From NCBI RefSeq assembly GCF_021431925.1, contig NZ_CP090371.1, positions 1,240,001 through 1,304,000 of the forward strand: DNA of 64,000 bases. Reading direction: 5' to 3'. The position numbers and the translations under genes were made by a program. The DNA comes from Halobaculum sp. CBA1158. Lineage in GTDB: Archaea; Halobacteriota; Halobacteria; Halobacteriales; Haloferacaceae. Shown in pieces: positions 24,878 through 34,818 of the stretch (positions are counted from its first letter, which is position 1; every line of letters begins with the position of its first letter). The notes under the pieces were generated by a model that worked only from the letters and a program-made list of their open reading frames with translations, did not search any database and had not been told where the DNA came from.

Positions 24878-27800
24878 CTAGTCGTCGCCGACCGCGCCCG
24901 CCCCGAACTCCGCGGTCACGGCCCCGCCCTCGGCGGCGTCGGGCAGCTCCTCGCGCACGTCGTCGCCGCGACCCTCCGCGATGACCTGCGCGTAGGCGTC
25001 GGGGAGGACGCGCGTGAACTCCGAGACGACCGACTCCCAGTCGTCGAGCAGTTCCGTCGCGCGATCGCTGCCGGTGCGCGCGAGGTGGTTCTCCACCAGG
25101 CGGCGCAGCATCGCCTCGTCCTGCTCGGTCAGCTCCTCGGAGAGGCTCACCATCCCCGTGTTCGTCTTCGCGGCCAGTTCACCGTCGGGGTCGTGGACGT
25201 ACGCGACGCCGCCGGACATGCCGGCCGCGAAGTTGCGGCCGACCTCGCCCAGCACCGCGACGACGCCGCCGGTCATGTACTCGCAGCCGTGGTCGCCGAC
25301 GCCCTCGACGACGGCCTTCACGCCGGAGTTGCGCACGGCGAAGCGCTCGCCGGCCGTCCCGTTGACGTACGCCTCGCCGTCGGTCGCGCCGTACAGCGCG
25401 ACGTTGCCGATGAGGATGTTCTCGTCGGCCTCGAAGGCGGCGTCGGCGGGCGTCTCGACGACGACCGTGCCGCCCGACAGCCCCTTGCCGACGTAGTCGT
25501 TCGCCGCGCCGACGAGGTGGGCGTCGACGCCGTGTGCGAGGAACGCGCCGAACGACTGGCCGGCCTCGCCCCGGAAGTCGAGATCCAGCGTGCCGGCCGG
25601 GAGGCCGTCCTCGCCGTGGGCCTCGGAGATGCGGTTCGAGAGCGTCGCGCCCACGGCGCGGTCGGTGTTGTCCACCTCGGCCGCGAGCGCGGCCGGCTCT
25701 CCCGTCTCGACGCTGTCGCCGAGTTCGTCGAGGATCTCCCAGTCGAGCGCCTCCGCGAGGTCGGGGTGATCCTGCTCGCGCACCTTGTGGCGCGGGCCGT
25801 CGTCGGACGGCTCGGCGATCATCGCCGACAGATCGAGTTTCCTCGCCTTGGGGTGGTCGACCTCGCGCTGGGAGAGGCAGTCGACGCGTCCGACCATCTC
25901 GTCGACGGTGGTGAAGCCCAACTCGGCCATGATCTCGCGCAGCTCCTGGGCGATGAACTGCATGTAGTTGATGACGTGCTCGGGCTCGCCGGGGAACCGG
26001 TCCCGGAGGTCCTCGCGCTGGGTGGCGACGCCGACCGGACAGGTGTTCTGGTGGCACTGCCGGGCCATCACGCAGCCCGAGGAGACGAGCGCCGCGGTGC
26101 CGAACGCGAACTCCTCGGCCCCCAGCAGCGCCGCGACGGCCACGTCGCGGCCGGTCTTCAGCCCGCCGTCGGCGGAGACTGTGATGCGGTCGCGGAGGCC
26201 GGTCGCGCGGAGCATCTGGTTCGCCTCCGCGACGCCCAGCTCCCACGGCAGGCCGGCGTTCTTGATCGAGGTCTTCGGCGACGCGCCGGTGCCGCCGGAG
26301 TGACCCGAGATGTGGACCACGTCCGCCTCCGCCTTGGCGACGCCGGCGGCGATGGTGCCGATGCCGGCCTCCGAGACGAGCTTCACGTTGACGTCGGCCT
26401 CGGGGTTGGCGGCCTTGAGGTCGTAGATGAGTTGCTTCAGGTCCTCGATGGAGTAGATGTCGTGCAGCGGCGGCGGCGAGATGAGCCCCACTCCCGGGGT
26501 GGAGTAGCGGACGTGCGCGATGTACTCGTTCACTTTCGCGCCGGGGAGGTGGCCGCCCTCGCCGGGCTTGGAGCCCTGCGCCATCTTGATCTGGATCTCC
26601 TCGGCGTTCGCGAGGTAGTTCGAGGTGACGCCGAAGCGGCCGGATGCGACCTGCTTCACGCTACAGCCGCGCTCGGTGTCGAAGCGCTCGGGGGGCTCAC
26701 CGCCCTCGCCGGTGTTGGACTTCGCGCCCAGGCGATTCATCGCGATCGCGTTGTTCTCGTGTTGCTCGGGCGAGAGGCTCCCGAGGCTCATCGCGGCCGT
26801 CGAGAAGCGCTCGGCGATGTCGCCGACGGCCTCGACCTCTTCGACGGGCACCGGGTCGCGGCCGTTGTCGATGTCCAGCAGGTTCCGGAGTTCAGCGGGC
26901 TCGTCGGGGTCGTTCACCTGCGCCGAGAACTCGTCCCACGCCTCGCGGTCGCCCTCGCGGACGGCGGTGTGGAGCGCGTTCACCGAGTGGGGGTTCCAGC
27001 CGTGTTTGATCCCCGAGGAACGGTGTTCGTACTCGCCCTGGGTCTCAAGTTCGGGGTCGTCGCCGAAACCGACCGCGTAGCGCTCGCGCAGGTCCGACTC
27101 GATCTCCGGGAGGCCGATTCCCTCGGTCCGGATCTCGGTGCCCTCGAAGTACTCGCGCACCAGCCCCGAGTCGAGCCCGACCGCCTCGAATATCTGCGCG
27201 CCCTGGTAGGACTCGACCGTCGAGATGCCCATCTTCGCCATCGTCTTCAGCAGGCCCATCTCCAGGGCGTCGCGGTAGGCCGACAGCGCCTCGTCCTCGT
27301 CGGCCCCGTCCGGGCCGGCGACGATGTCGCGGACGGTGTCGTACGCGAGGTACGGACACACAGCGCCCGCGCCGTAGCCGACGAGACACGCGACGTGGTG
27401 GACCTCGCGGGGGTCGCCCGACTCCACGACGAGACCGGCGCGGGCGCGCAGCCCCTCGCGCACGAGGTGGTGGTGGACCGCGCCCGTCGCCAGCAGGCTC
27501 GGGACGTGCATCCGGTCGCGGCCCATCTCGCGGTCCGAGAGCACGATCACGTCCGCGCCGTCGCGAACCGCCGCGGCCGCGCGCTCGCGGAGGTCCTCGA
27601 CCGCGGTTCGGAGGTCGCCATCGGGGTCGAACGTCATGTCGAGCGTGACCGAGGTGAGGTCGCCGTCGGTGGCGTCGTCTAGACCGCGCAGGGCGGCCGT
27701 CTCCGATTCCGTCAGGACCGGCGACTCGTGGACGACCTGCCGGGCGTGTTCGGGCGTCTCCCCGAGGAGGTTGCGCTGGGGACCGAGTCGCGTCTCCAGC

Positions 27801-29425
27801 GACGTGACCAGCTCCTCGCGGATGTAGTCGATCGGCGGGTTCGATACCTGCGCGAACAGCTGCTTGAAGTAGGTGAACAGCGGGCGGTCGAACTCCGAGA
27901 GGACGGAGAGGGGGGTGTCGTCGCCCATCGACCCGACCGGGTCCTTCCCCTGCTCGGACATCGGCCCGATGAGGTGGTTGAGCTGGTCGGTGGTGTAGCC
28001 GAAGGCCGCCTGCTTGCTCCGGAGGTGGTCGTCGGGCTCCGTCGCCGGCGACGGGTCGGTGGCGTCGGTCACGCCGACCAGGTCGCGCTGTTCGGCCTCG
28101 ACCCACTCGCCGTACGTCTCGTCTGTGAGGTCGGCGAACACCTCCTCGTCGTCGAGGACGCGTCCCTCCCGGCGGTCAGCGACGAACGTCTCCCCCGGCC
28201 GGAGGCGGCCGCGCTCGCGGACCTCCTCGGGGTCGTGCTCGAGCGCGCCGACCTCGCTGCCCATCACGAGGCGGTTGTCGGTCGTCACGTCGTAGCGGCA
28301 CGGCCGGAGGCCGTTGCGGTCGAGCACGCCGGCGACGCGGTCGCCGTCGAAGCCGATGACCAGCGCGGGGCCGTCCCACGGCTCGACCAGCGAGGCGTGG
28401 TAGTCGTAGAACTCCCGACGCGCCTCGCTCATCGCGTCGTCCTTCCGGTACGCCTCGGGGATCATCATCCGCAGCGCGTGCGGGAGGTCGCGACCGCCGT
28501 TGAGCAGGAGGTCGAGCGTCTCGTCGACGGAGGCCGTGTCCGACTGGTTCGGGTCGGAGATGACCGGTCGGATCGCGTCCAGCTCCTCCTCGGTGAAGCC
28601 GCCGTCCGCGAGGTCCGACTGGCGGGCGCGCATCCAGTTGACGTTCCCCTGGATGGTGTTGAACTCGCCGTTGTGGACGATGTTGCGGTACGGGTGCGCG
28701 AGGTGCCACGCGCCGAGCGTGTTCGTCGAGAAGCGCGCGTGCACCAGCGCGACGCCCGAGGTCAGGCGCTCGTCGGTCAGGTCGGGGTAGTACGCGGGGA
28801 GCTGGTCGGCCTTCAGGAGGCCCTTGTAGACCACGCGCCGTCGATCCAGCGAGCAGACGTAGAAGCGCTCGCCGCCGTCGGCGTCCTCGGCGGCCGTCTC
28901 GACGGCGCGTCGGGCGACGTACAGTCGTCGGTCGAAGGTGTCGTCGTCGAGCTCCGCGTCCTCGGCGGGCGCGACGAACGCCTGCCGGACGTCCGGCTCG
29001 GACTCCAGGGCCGTCGCGCCCAGGTCCGCGCCCGCGGCGTCGGTGGGCACGTCACGCCACGCGATCACCGTCAGATCGTACTCCGCCAGCGTGGACTCGA
29101 ACAGCGCCTCCACGTCGCCGCGGGCGGCGTCGTCGGTCGGCATGAACAGCGACCCGACGGCGTACGTCTCCGGGAGGTCGCCGACGACCGACTCGAAGAA
29201 TCCGTCGGGGCGTTCGACCATGATGCCGGCCCCGTCGCCGGTGTTCTGTTCGGCCCCGGTCGTCCCTCGATGCTCGAGGTTCTCCAGTAAGTCGAGTGCG
29301 TCCGATACTACGTCGTGTGATCGCCCGCCGTCGAGGTCGACGACGGCCCCCACACCACAGTTCGAGCGCTCGTCGTCCGGGTCCGCCAGGCCCCCGACGT
29401 GCGCCGACGCGTCCGGCTCAGTCAT
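24878..29425 (-). CDS. gltB: Glutamate synthase (GOGAT) large subunit
   Basis: 1515 residues. Makes two glutamates from glutamine and 2-oxoglutarate. Domains in order: class-II glutamine amidotransferase whose nucleophile would be C23 after loss of a 22-residue propeptide (SNCGVGAVVD); the central domain; the FMN domain with MAQGSKPGEGGHLPGAKVNE, HISGHSGGTGASP and a C-x5-C-x4-C 3Fe-4S motif (CVMARQCHQNTC, near 1118-1129); and the C-terminal beta-helix with repeated G-x-x-G. No small subunit gene is adjacent, so the electron donor may be ferredoxin. The gene ends 3 bases before a hairpin. Confidence 0.96.
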   Translation of the reverse strand: MTEPDASAHVGGLADPDDERSNCGVGAVVDLDGGRSHDVVSDALDLLENLEHRGTTGAEQNTGDGAGIMVERPDGFFESVVGDLPETYAVGSLFMPTDDAARGDVEALFESTLAEYDLTVIAWRDVPTDAAGADLGATALESEPDVRQAFVAPAEDAELDDDTFDRRLYVARRAVETAAEDADGGERFYVCSLDRRRVVYKGLLKADQLPAYYPDLTDERLTSGVALVHARFSTNTLGAWHLAHPYRNIVHNGEFNTIQGNVNWMRARQSDLADGGFTEEELDAIRPVISDPNQSDTASVDETLDLLLNGGRDLPHALRMMIPEAYRKDDAMSEARREFYDYHASLVEPWDGPALVIGFDGDRVAGVLDRNGLRPCRYDVTTDNRLVMGSEVGALEHDPEEVRERGRLRPGETFVADRREGRVLDDEEVFADLTDETYGEWVEAEQRDLVGVTDATDPSPATEPDDHLRSKQAAFGYTTDQLNHLIGPMSEQGKDPVGSMGDDTPLSVLSEFDRPLFTYFKQLFAQVSNPPIDYIREELVTSLETRLGPQRNLLGETPEHARQVVHESPVLTESETAALRGLDDATDGDLTSVTLDMTFDPDGDLRTAVEDLRERAAAAVRDGADVIVLSDREMGRDRMHVPSLLATGAVHHHLVREGLRARAGLVVESGDPREVHHVACLVGYGAGAVCPYLAYDTVRDIVAGPDGADEDEALSAYRDALEMGLLKTMAKMGISTVESYQGAQIFEAVGLDSGLVREYFEGTEIRTEGIGLPEIESDLRERYAVGFGDDPELETQGEYEHRSSGIKHGWNPHSVNALHTAVREGDREAWDEFSAQVNDPDEPAELRNLLDIDNGRDPVPVEEVEAVGDIAERFSTAAMSLGSLSPEQHENNAIAMNRLGAKSNTGEGGEPPERFDTERGCSVKQVASGRFGVTSNYLANAEEIQIKMAQGSKPGEGGHLPGAKVNEYIAHVRYSTPGVGLISPPPLHDIYSIEDLKQLIYDLKAANPEADVNVKLVSEAGIGTIAAGVAKAEADVVHISGHSGGTGASPKTSIKNAGLPWELGVAEANQMLRATGLRDRITVSADGGLKTGRDVAVAALLGAEEFAFGTAALVSSGCVMARQCHQNTCPVGVATQREDLRDRFPGEPEHVINYMQFIAQELREIMAELGFTTVDEMVGRVDCLSQREVDHPKARKLDLSAMIAEPSDDGPRHKVREQDHPDLAEALDWEILDELGDSVETGEPAALAAEVDNTDRAVGATLSNRISEAHGEDGLPAGTLDLDFRGEAGQSFGAFLAHGVDAHLVGAANDYVGKGLSGGTVVVETPADAAFEADENILIGNVALYGATDGEAYVNGTAGERFAVRNSGVKAVVEGVGDHGCEYMTGGVVAVLGEVGRNFAAGMSGGVAYVHDPDGELAAKTNTGMVSLSEELTEQDEAMLRRLVENHLARTGSDRATELLDDWESVVSEFTRVLPDAYAQVIAEGRGDDVREELPDAAEGGAVTAEFGAGAVGDD

Positions 29426-29495
29426 GCGTGACTATCTGCGGCCTCCGGCTAAAGGGTTGACCCTAAACGGCTAAGGGTGTGTTATTGGCATATTA

Positions 29496-29513
29496 GGTTG
29501 TACAAGGACAACC
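29496..29513. promoter_or_regulatory. Inverted repeat upstream of gltB, possible operator
   Basis: GGTTGT (29496-29501) and ACAACC (29508-29513) form perfect 6-bp arms 6 bp apart, and TTGTACAA inside is itself an 8-bp palindrome. It lies 70-90 bases upstream of the gltB start. A second small palindrome, GGGTTGACCC, lies at 29454-29463, close to where the promoter should be. A regulator site for nitrogen control is plausible but inferred. Confidence 0.4.
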
Positions 29514-29626
29514 GTATGTTCTCGGACGATCCTGAAGGATACCGATCGCGAGACGGCGCGCGGTGACTCGACACCGAGTTGTCGCTCGTCACGAGGGAGA
29601 CGGAGGTGAATCGCGGCGACGGAGAG

Positions 29627-31126
29627 TCAGTACGACTTCGCGAAGTACGCCGTCCGCGTCGCGTCGTCGCCGCAGACCGCGCAGGCGTCGTCGTGGTCGG
29701 AGCCGTGGCGCTCGTCGTCCTCCTCGAACGGGACCATCACGATCTCGGCGGCGATCTGGTCTTTGATCTCCTCCTCGCACGCCTCCTCGCCGCACCAGGG
29801 CGCTTTCACGTAGCCGCCGTGCTGGCCGATGGTCCCGAGGATCTCGTTTCTGGAGTCGGCCTCGCGCACCTCGCCCGCGAGGTTCTCCTCGGCGGCGGCG
29901 TACAGCTTCCCGTACACCTCGTCGAGGTGTTCGCGAGTCGCCTCGGCGACGCCGTCGCGGTCGACGGTCGACTCCTCGCCGTCGGGGCGATGGACGACCG
30001 TTACCTCGTCGTCTTCGACCTCGTACGGGCCGATCTCGAAGCGGACGGGCACGCCGTTGAGCTCGTGTTCGTTGAACTTGAAGCCGGGATTGCGCGTGTC
30101 GCGGTCGTCGAGTTCGACGCGGATCCCCGCCTCCTCGAGTTCCTCGGCGACGCCCTCGGCGTACTCCAGCACCTCGTCTTTCGTCTCCTCCTGCCAGATG
30201 GGAACGATCGCGACCTGCGTGGGCGCGACCGTGGGGGGAAGGACGAGCCCCTGGTCGTCGGAGTGAGTCATGATCAACGCGCCCAGCGCACGCCAGGACA
30301 GCCCCCAGGAAGTGGTGTGTGCGAGGCGCTCCTCCTCGTCGGCGTCGGAGAAGGTGATGTCGAACGCCTCCGCGAAGCTCGTCCCGAGGTAGTGGGAGGT
30401 GCCCCCCTGCACGGACTTGCCGTCGGGCATCAATGCCTCGACGGTCGTGGTGGTGTCCGCGCCGGGGAACGTGTCGTGGTCGGGCTTCTGCCCCCGGAGG
30501 ACGGGGATCGCGAGGAAGTCCTCGTAGACGGACTCGTACTGGTCGAGGCGCGTCATCGTCTCCGACCACGCGTCGTCGCGGTCGACGTGGGCGGTGTGGC
30601 CCTCCTGCCAGAGGAACTCCTTCGTGCGGAAGAACGGCTTCGTCTCGGTCGCCTCCCAGCGCACGACCGAACACCACTGGTTCACGCGCAGGGGCAGGTC
30701 GCGGTGGCTTCGGACCCACTGGCTGATGTAGGGCGTGATGATGGACTCGGAAGTGGGTCGGACCGCGAGCCGCTCGTCGAGCTCCTCGTGGCCGCCGTGG
30801 GTCACCCACGCCACCTCGGGGTCGAAGCCCTCGACGATGTCCTTCTCGGCCTCGAGGTACGACTCGGGGATGAACATCGGGAAGTAGGCGTTCTGGACCC
30901 CTGTGCGCTTGAACTTCGCGTCCAGGAAGTTCTGGAGGCGCTCCCACAGCGCGTACCCGCGGGGTCGGGTGATGATGAACCCCGACATTCCCTCGGGCGC
31001 GTAGTTCGCGAGGCCGGCCTTCCGGACGACCTCGGCGTACCACTCGCCGGTCTCGTACTCCTTCGACTTCGTGATCCCCAACTCCTGGTCGTCGTCGCCG
31101 GAGTCGGCGGACTCGTGTTCGCTCAT
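29627..31126 (-). CDS. proS: Prolyl-tRNA synthetase, archaeal/eukaryotic type
   Basis: 499 residues. Charges tRNA-Pro. Class-II motifs are visible: GFIITRPRGYALWERLQNFL (motif 1 region), RVNQWCSVVRWE with FRTKEFLWQEGHTAH (motif 2), and WGLSWRALGALIMTHSDDQG (motif 3). The anticodon-binding domain has VAPTQVAIVPIW, and the C-terminal zinc domain carries Cys at CGEEACEE and CAVCGDD before the usual YFAKSY end. A TATA-like GTTTAAGAC (minus strand, 31150-31158) sits about 28 bases before the start. Confidence 0.96.
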   Translation of the reverse strand: MSEHESADSGDDDQELGITKSKEYETGEWYAEVVRKAGLANYAPEGMSGFIITRPRGYALWERLQNFLDAKFKRTGVQNAYFPMFIPESYLEAEKDIVEGFDPEVAWVTHGGHEELDERLAVRPTSESIITPYISQWVRSHRDLPLRVNQWCSVVRWEATETKPFFRTKEFLWQEGHTAHVDRDDAWSETMTRLDQYESVYEDFLAIPVLRGQKPDHDTFPGADTTTTVEALMPDGKSVQGGTSHYLGTSFAEAFDITFSDADEEERLAHTTSWGLSWRALGALIMTHSDDQGLVLPPTVAPTQVAIVPIWQEETKDEVLEYAEGVAEELEEAGIRVELDDRDTRNPGFKFNEHELNGVPVRFEIGPYEVEDDEVTVVHRPDGEESTVDRDGVAEATREHLDEVYGKLYAAAEENLAGEVREADSRNEILGTIGQHGGYVKAPWCGEEACEEEIKDQIAAEIVMVPFEEDDERHGSDHDDACAVCGDDATRTAYFAKSY

Positions 31127-31149
31127 ACTCGTGGATATCGGACTGCCGT

Positions 31150-31158
31150 CTTAAACTC
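31150..31158 (-). promoter_or_regulatory. TATA-like element of proS
   Basis: GAGTTTAAG/GTTTAAGAC on the minus strand is centred 28 bases before the proS ATG at 31126, consistent with a leaderless transcript. Confidence 0.45.
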
Positions 31159-31418
31159 GGTGCGTTCGGGTCGCCGTGCGGTGCCGGTCCGCGGCTCGAG
31201 ACCGACGTGTGATGAAAGATGGGTGCGTGGCTACGCGCCACGCGGCGGGACCCGAACGCGGCGGCGTCGCCGTCGGCGACGGTGACCGAATCGGCGTGCG
31301 GCGACTGCGACGCGCATGGATAGCCGGTGTGTCCGACCCGGCAAGAGCGTTGTCCCGTCGTGACAGACGGTGTCGTCCCACGGGAACGACTTACCCGGCC
31401 CGCCTCGTTCGCTCGCGT

Positions 31419-31901
31419 ATGCCGCTGACTCGCGTCGCCCTCGACGCGGACGACACCGAAGACGTCCTCGCCCTGTACCGGGAGTACGGCTGGTGGGACG
31501 ACCGCGACCGCGACGACGTGGAACGCGCCCTCGCGAACACCGACGTCGGCGTCGGGCTGCGCGACCACGACCACGGTCGGGACCCCGCCACCGGCGACCT
31601 GGTCGCCGCCGCGCGCGTCGTCACGGACTTCGTCTACTACGCCCGCGTCTACGACGTCGTCGTCGCGGGCGACCGTCGCGGCGAGGGTGTGGGCACCGCA
31701 CTCATGGAGGCGGTTTCCGAGCACGAGGATCTCCGCGACGTTCACCTCGTGCTCCTGTGTCGCGACGGCCTCGTCTCGTTCTACGAGTCGATCGGCTTCG
31801 AGCGATACCCCGAGTCGGTCGCCGTGCCCGACGAGGGAGTGGACGGCGAGCGAGAACTCGCGCAACTGATCCGCGTCAGCGGCGACGCGGATCGGGAGTG
31901 A
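31419..31901 (+). CDS. GNAT-family N-acetyltransferase
   Basis: 160 residues from the ATG at 31419; the open frame reaches further upstream but without protein-like sequence. The acetyl-CoA motif is VVVAGDRRGEGVGTALMEAV (about residues 85-104, Q/R-x-x-G-x-G/A form), preceded by a beta strand with AARVVTDFVYYARVYDVVV and followed by DVHLVLLCRDGLVSFYESIG and FERYPES, the usual end of motif B. Substrate unknown. It faces the next gene tail to tail. Confidence 0.88.
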   Translation: MPLTRVALDADDTEDVLALYREYGWWDDRDRDDVERALANTDVGVGLRDHDHGRDPATGDLVAAARVVTDFVYYARVYDVVVAGDRRGEGVGTALMEAVSEHEDLRDVHLVLLCRDGLVSFYESIGFERYPESVAVPDEGVDGERELAQLIRVSGDADRE

Positions 31902-31937
31902 GCGGCACTGGGTCCCGATTCACCCCAGGTGGACCGA

Positions 31938-32465
31938 TCAGGGTTCCTCCCGATCTTCAGCACGGCCGCCGTCCCGAACCTCCGCCGGCTCGACCGCGAA
32001 CGGGCTCTCGGTCTCGCGCCACGACCACCCCGGGAGTCGGGTCTGAAATCCCGCCGCGAGCGCGGCGTCGAGGTCGTCCGCGCCGGCGGCGTCGTCGGGG
32101 CCGCCGTGCGTTCGCGCGTCCGCGAGGTGAAACGTCGCCTCCGCGAGCAGCGCCAGCGGCTGTCCGCCCGCGATAGTCGAGGCGAGGCGACGACCCAGCA
32201 GCTCGTCGACGACGAACCCCGGGTAGTCGCCCTCCACGTCGAGATCGCGCAGGAGCCCCGCCAGCGCGGCGACGTTGACCGCGCGGTCGCCGTCGGCGAA
32301 CACCGCGTCCACCTCGCGGCGATACCCGGCCGGGGTGACGGCGTCGACCTCCGTCTCGAACAGCTCCGAGAGGACCTCGCGCGTCTCGTTGACCAGGGGG
32401 ACGACGCTCGCGCGCTCGCGCAGGCGGTCGCGCTCGGCGGCGACCGCGGCGGGCGTGACTCGCAT
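31938..32465 (-). CDS. Haloarchaeal protein of unknown function
   Basis: 175 residues from the ATG at 32465 (MRVTPAAVAAERDRLRERAS). Not recognised. The protein is mostly helical, acidic and without membrane segments or Cys motifs. It contains GYRREVDAVFADGDRAVNVA and a Trp-rich end (LPGWSWRETES). A TATA box (GTTATAAAA, minus strand, 32508-32516) lies 45-50 bases before the start, which predicts a short leader. It is divergent from fttA. Confidence 0.7.
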   Translation of the reverse strand: MRVTPAAVAAERDRLRERASVVPLVNETREVLSELFETEVDAVTPAGYRREVDAVFADGDRAVNVAALAGLLRDLDVEGDYPGFVVDELLGRRLASTIAGGQPLALLAEATFHLADARTHGGPDDAAGADDLDAALAAGFQTRLPGWSWRETESPFAVEPAEVRDGGRAEDREEP

Positions 32466-32507
32466 GACTGGAGTCACGGCGGGCGCGGGGTAGTGTTTTG
32501 CGAAGGG

Positions 32508-32516
32508 TTTTATAAC
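32508..32516 (-). promoter_or_regulatory. TATA box between the unknown gene and fttA
   Basis: The near-symmetric TTTTATAAC is the strongest TATA-like site in the spacer. Read on the minus strand as GTTATAAAA it serves the gene starting at 32465. It could also start a long-leader fttA transcript, but the distance to 32674 makes that less likely. Confidence 0.45.
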
Positions 32517-32673
32517 ACGGGGCGGATACGGGGAGGTAAGCGGGTTTTCCGTCGCCCACACGGGCAGCGATAACGGAGCGTCCCGTACTCATGCAGTCTT
32601 CCACTCACAGCCGGCCCGGGGGCATAGCGTCCGACAGCCGTGCCCCGCGGCACCCGCGACGATTCGCCTACAT

Positions 32674-34599
32674 ATGAGTCAAGTCGAGAAGCAGTTAGCC
32701 GACACGAAAGCACAGATAGAATCGGAGATCCCGGACGACGTCTCGGTGACCGACGTGAAGTACGAGGGTCCCGAGCTCGTCATCTACACGCGCCATCCCA
32801 AGGAGTTCGCCCAGAACGGCGACCTCGTGAGACGGCTCGCGTCGAAACTCCGCAAGCGCATCACGGTCCGCCCGCATCCGGACGTGCTCTCCAAGCCGCG
32901 CGAGGCGAGAGCGAAGATCGAGGAGATCATTCCCGACGACGCCGGCGTCGCCGACCTCGATTTCCACGAGGACACCGGCGAGGTCGTCATCGAGGCCGAA
33001 AAGCCCGGCATGGTCATCGGCCGCCGCGGCTCCACGCTCCGTGAGATCACGCAGGAGGTCGGCTGGACGCCCGAAGTCGTCCGCACGCCGCCGATCGAGT
33101 CCTCGACGGTGTCGAACGTCCGCAGCTTCCTGAAGAACGAGCGCGAGGAGCGCCGCGACATCCTCGAGCGCGTCGGTCGCACCATCCACCGCGAGGAGAT
33201 GGCCGACGAGCAGTGGGTCCGGATCACCACCCTCGGCTGCTGCCGCGAGGTCGGCCGCGCCTCGTTCATCCTCAACACCGCCGAGACGCGCATCCTCGTC
33301 GACTGCGGCGACAAGCCGGGCGCGGAGGGAGAGGTGCCGTACCTCCAGGTTCCGGAGGCGCTCGGCGCGGGCGCACAGAACGTCGACGCGGTCGTGCTCA
33401 CGCACGCCCACCTCGACCACTCGGCGCTCGTTCCGCTGCTGTTCAAGTACGGCTACGACGGGCCGATCTACTGTACGGAGCCGACGCGCGACCTGATGGG
33501 GCTGCTCACGCTCGATTACCTCGACGTGGCGAGCAAGGAGGGCCGAACGCCGCCGTACGAGTCGGCGCAGGTGCGCGAGGCGATCAAACACACGATCCCG
33601 CTGGAGTACGGCGACGTGACTGACATCGCCCCCGACGTGAAGCTCACGTTCCACAACGCAGGCCACATCCTCGGGTCGGCGGTGTCGCACTTCCACATCG
33701 GCGACGGCCTCTACAACGTCGCCTTCTCCGGCGACATCCACTACGACGACACCCGCCTGTTCAACGGGGCGGTCAACGACTTCCCGCGCGTGGAGACGCT
33801 CGTGATGGAGTCCACCTACGGCGGCCGCAACGACTACCAGACCGACCAGGAGGACTCCGAGCGCAAGCTGATCGAGGTGATCAACGAGACGTACGAGAAC
33901 GACGGGAAGGTGTTGATCCCGGCGTTCGCGGTCGGGCGCTCCCAGGAGATCATGATGGTGCTCGAGGAGGCGATGCGCACCGACAAGATCCCGGAGATGC
34001 CGGTCCACCTCGACGGGATGATCTGGGAGGCGACGGCGATCCACACCACCTACCCCGAGTACCTCCGCGACGAACTCAGGGACAGGATCTTCCACGAGGA
34101 CGAGAACCCGTTCCTCGCCGACCAGTTCAACCACATCGACGGCGGCGAGGACGAGCGCCAGGAGGTCGCCGACGGCGGCCCCTGCATCGTCCTCTCCACC
34201 TCGGGGATGATGACGGGCGGACCGATCATGTCGTGGCTGCGCCACATCGGCAGCGAGGAGGAGTCCACGCTCACCTTCGTCGGCTACCAGGCCCAGGGAA
34301 CCCTCGGTCGCCGGATCCAGAACGGGTGGGACGAGATCCCGGTACAGGACCCCCGCGACCGCAGCCGCGAGTCGACGATCTCCCTGCGGATGGGCATCGA
34401 GGTCGTCGACGGCTTCTCCGGGCACGCCGATCGCCAGGGGCTGGAGAACTTCGTGAAGACGATGAACCCGCGCCCGGAGAAGGTGCTGTGCGTCCACGGC
34501 GACGAGCGCTCCGTGCAGGACTTTTCCTCGGCGCTGTATCACGACTACAACATGCGGACGTTCGCGCCGAAGAACCTGGAGACGTTCCGGTTCAAATAA
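32674..34599 (+). CDS. fttA: FttA/aCPSF1, archaeal transcription termination factor ribonuclease
   Basis: 641 residues. FttA cleaves nascent RNA and ends transcription in archaea; it is the archaeal relative of CPSF73. Domains: N-terminal KH-type region (1-145) with VIGRRGS at 114-120; metallo-beta-lactamase core with HAHLDH (244-249), GSAVSHF and GDIHYDD; beta-CASP domain with PAFAVGRSQEIMMVLEEAMR, then STSGMMTGGPIMSWLRHIG; and the last motif FSGHADRQGL with CVHGDE near the C-terminus. All metal ligands look intact. It stands alone. Confidence 0.96.
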   Translation: MSQVEKQLADTKAQIESEIPDDVSVTDVKYEGPELVIYTRHPKEFAQNGDLVRRLASKLRKRITVRPHPDVLSKPREARAKIEEIIPDDAGVADLDFHEDTGEVVIEAEKPGMVIGRRGSTLREITQEVGWTPEVVRTPPIESSTVSNVRSFLKNEREERRDILERVGRTIHREEMADEQWVRITTLGCCREVGRASFILNTAETRILVDCGDKPGAEGEVPYLQVPEALGAGAQNVDAVVLTHAHLDHSALVPLLFKYGYDGPIYCTEPTRDLMGLLTLDYLDVASKEGRTPPYESAQVREAIKHTIPLEYGDVTDIAPDVKLTFHNAGHILGSAVSHFHIGDGLYNVAFSGDIHYDDTRLFNGAVNDFPRVETLVMESTYGGRNDYQTDQEDSERKLIEVINETYENDGKVLIPAFAVGRSQEIMMVLEEAMRTDKIPEMPVHLDGMIWEATAIHTTYPEYLRDELRDRIFHEDENPFLADQFNHIDGGEDERQEVADGGPCIVLSTSGMMTGGPIMSWLRHIGSEEESTLTFVGYQAQGTLGRRIQNGWDEIPVQDPRDRSRESTISLRMGIEVVDGFSGHADRQGLENFVKTMNPRPEKVLCVHGDERSVQDFSSALYHDYNMRTFAPKNLETFRFK

Positions 34600-34614
34600 A
34601 GAACCGCTTTTCTG

Positions 34615-34666
34615 ATGGGGGTTTCCTCGGTCGCTCGCTGCGCTCGCGCCCTGCGGGAACCCCCAT
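34615..34666. repeat. Inverted repeat after fttA, possible terminator
   Basis: ATGGGGGTT at 34615-34623 pairs with AACCCCCAT at 34658-34666. A second, GC-rich hairpin (TCGCTCGCTGCGCTCGCG) lies in the loop. The element sits 15 bases after the fttA stop codon. The TTTT just before it (34608-34612) is a weak T run. It may be a 3'-end structure or a copy of a haloarchaeal intergenic repeat. Confidence 0.45.
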
Positions 34667-34818
34667 TGAAAACCCGTTCATGACAAAACCTCCGCTCACT
34701 CGGGCCTACGGCCCTCGTTCGCGGTACGACACGGAATAAGACCGCCCGCAAACCATCGGTGACTGGGGCAAGGGGGATTACCGCCGGTACTCAAGTCCCA
34801 CGCCATCGAGGAGCGGGT

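Noticed and set aside
25085-27682. 865-codon plus-strand frame inside gltB
   Set aside because: Antisense shadow of gltB, which shows all family motifs on the minus strand.
29589-31865. 758-codon minus-strand frame over proS and the GNAT gene
   Set aside because: It covers two well-supported genes in another frame and encodes Arg-rich nonsense.
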